Source: Robinsoniella peoriensis
GTDB taxonomy: Bacteria; Bacillota; Clostridia; Lachnospirales; Lachnospiraceae
Length of the DNA: 60,281 bases
Assembly: GCF_042680125.1 (NCBI RefSeq)
Contig: NZ_JBHTNY010000047.1
Direction: 5' to 3' (one strand)
Positions within the stretch are counted from its first letter, which is position 1. Every line of letters begins with the position of its first letter. Both the position numbers and the translations under genes were made by a program. Below the pieces are notes generated by a model, which saw nothing but the letters and a program-made list of their open reading frames with translations, had not been told where the DNA came from and did not search any database. Shown piece by piece: positions 59,492 to 60,281 of the stretch.

Positions 59492-60169
59492 ATGGAACAT
59501 TTGGAACAGAATTTCATGCTTTTAGAAAAATACCTGCCCTTTTGGAATCATTTAAGCACACCACAGAAGACAACTCTTGCTCAAAATGTATTCTCTGCCA
59601 GCTATTCCAGAGACAGCCATATACACCTTGGAGAAAATGACTGTATCGGCATGCTCATCATTAAAAGCGGTGAAATGAGAACTTATTTACTTTCGGAAAC
59701 CGGAAAAGAAGTGACACTATACCGGCTGGGTGCAGGTGAAGTCTGTATCTTATCCGCTTCCTGCGTTCTTCATACCATTACCTTTGATGTATATATTGAC
59801 GCTGCCAGGGACTGTGAAATACTCCAGATTAACTCTTCTGCTGTCTCCAGGCTTATGGAAGAAAATATACATGTGGAAGCCTACGCATATAAACTGGCAA
59901 CCGAACGTTTCTCTGATGTTATGTGGGCGATGCAGCAGATCTTATTTATGAGTTTTGACAAGCGTCTGGCAATCTTCCTGCTGGACGAATGCAGCCGTAC
60001 AAAGTCAGATATAATCAAAATGACTCACGAGCAAATTGCAAAATATACAGGAAGTGCCAGAGAAGTCGTTTCCCGTATGCTAAAGTACTTTTCCTCAGAA
60101 GGATTTGTGGAATTATCAAGAGGCGGTATCCGGCTGCTAGATAAGAAAAGATTAAAAGAACTTCTGTAA
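59492..60169 (+). CDS. Crp/Fnr-family transcriptional regulator
   Basis: A 225-residue regulator: a cyclic-nucleotide-binding-like beta roll (residues ~15-125: IIKSGEMRTYLLSETGKEVTLYRLGAGEVCILSAS) and a C-terminal HTH_Crp (MTHEQIAKYTGSAREVVSRMLKYFSSEGFVEL). The three Cys of iron-sulfur FNR are not in place, and the cAMP-binding Arg is not obvious, so the effector is not known. Cysteines in VCILSASC and RDCEI could be redox sensors; that is inference. Preceded by AAAGGAG. Confidence 0.92.
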   Translation: MEHLEQNFMLLEKYLPFWNHLSTPQKTTLAQNVFSASYSRDSHIHLGENDCIGMLIIKSGEMRTYLLSETGKEVTLYRLGAGEVCILSASCVLHTITFDVYIDAARDCEILQINSSAVSRLMEENIHVEAYAYKLATERFSDVMWAMQQILFMSFDKRLAIFLLDECSRTKSDIIKMTHEQIAKYTGSAREVVSRMLKYFSSEGFVELSRGGIRLLDKKRLKELL

Positions 60170-60203
60170 TTCATCTAAAAACAGGTGGACCCAAAACATT
60201 TAC

Positions 60204-60230
60204 GGGTAGTGTAAAATAAGTTGTGTCTAT
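60204..60230. other. Possible insertion-sequence end near the window edge
   Basis: GGGTAGTGTAAAATAAGTTG looks like the terminal inverted repeat of transposons of the IS256 group, which often read GTGTAAAATAA-GTTGTGTC. No transposase is visible before the window ends, so this rests on resemblance only. Confidence 0.3.
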
Positions 60231-60281
60231 GGAAATAAATGGCTCTATCTTGGAAAGAATTAGATAAAACAATTCTTTTTC

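Overview
The window is chromosomal DNA from a low-to-moderate GC, anaerobic, spore-forming Clostridia, most likely Lachnospiraceae. Evidence: an alpha/beta-type small acid-soluble spore protein, the anaerobic cobalt-early cobalamin route, strong AGGAGG-type ribosome sites, typical TTGACA/TATAAT promoters, GPH sugar transport, and BlaI/BlaR1 and PadR regulators. I saw no rRNA, tRNA, CRISPR array, prophage or intact insertion sequence. The genus cannot be fixed from the sequence alone.

Layout. 1-2.6 kb: end of a dispersed palindromic repeat, holA and a GPH sugar transporter. 2.8-6.1 kb: AraC regulator and GH78 rhamnosidase. 6.4-10.8 kb: spore protein, a PspC/DUF4097/DUF1700/PadR envelope-stress-like operon with a clear operator, a nucleoid-associated protein and a Lit-like membrane enzyme. 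10.9-16.8 kb: hem operon (hemA-hemC-cobA/hemD-hemB-hemL), making uroporphyrinogen III and precorrin-2. 17.5-21.5 kb (plus strand): a long-form cobalamin riboswitch, then cbiM-cbiN-cbiQ and a cbiO-cbiK fusion for cobalt uptake and insertion. 21.5-24.8 kb: a 363-bp giant imperfect palindrome, a DMT exporter behind a G-tract operator, and a membrane GDPD. 25-31.7 kb: a ribose-type ABC transporter operon led by a URO-D-family (MtaA-like) methyltransferase, with a divergent ROK regulator. 32-45.5 kb: a 13-kb cobalamin operon (cbiD, GNAT, cbiL, cbiF, cbiG, cbiH, cbiJ-E-T fusion, cbiA, cbiB, cobD, cbiP, cbiC) under a second, short-form cobalamin riboswitch. 45.6-46.3 kb: higBA toxin-antitoxin. 46.5-50.7 kb: an orphan eutS-eutP pair and a GlpA-like/FAD/DUF1667 oxidoreductase operon. 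50.9-55.4 kb: AlaX editing protein, orphan blaI-blaR1 and an Fpg/Nei-family protein lacking the usual proline 2. 55.6-58.6 kb: an OpuC-type osmoprotectant ABC operon. 59-60.2 kb: GNAT and Crp/Fnr regulator, then a possible IS end.

How it fits together. The window holds nearly the whole path from glutamyl-tRNA to adenosylcobinamide phosphate in three transcription units: hem genes supply precorrin-2, CbiMNQO brings in cobalt, CbiK inserts it, and the 13-kb operon builds the corrin ring and side chain. Precorrin-2 dehydrogenase, the adenosyltransferase and CobU/S/T/C are not in the window. The eutS-eutP pair and the URO-D-family enzyme may be users of the corrinoid, but that is inference.

Most unusual structures: a giant palindromic repeat with a GCAA-capped hairpin and further partial copies; CobD with its first codons multiplied by an in-frame 48-bp tandem repeat; an internal ribosome site exactly at the CbiO/CbiK fusion joint; and a repeated hairpin around a Shine-Dalgarno sequence in front of cobQ and the GlpA-like gene.
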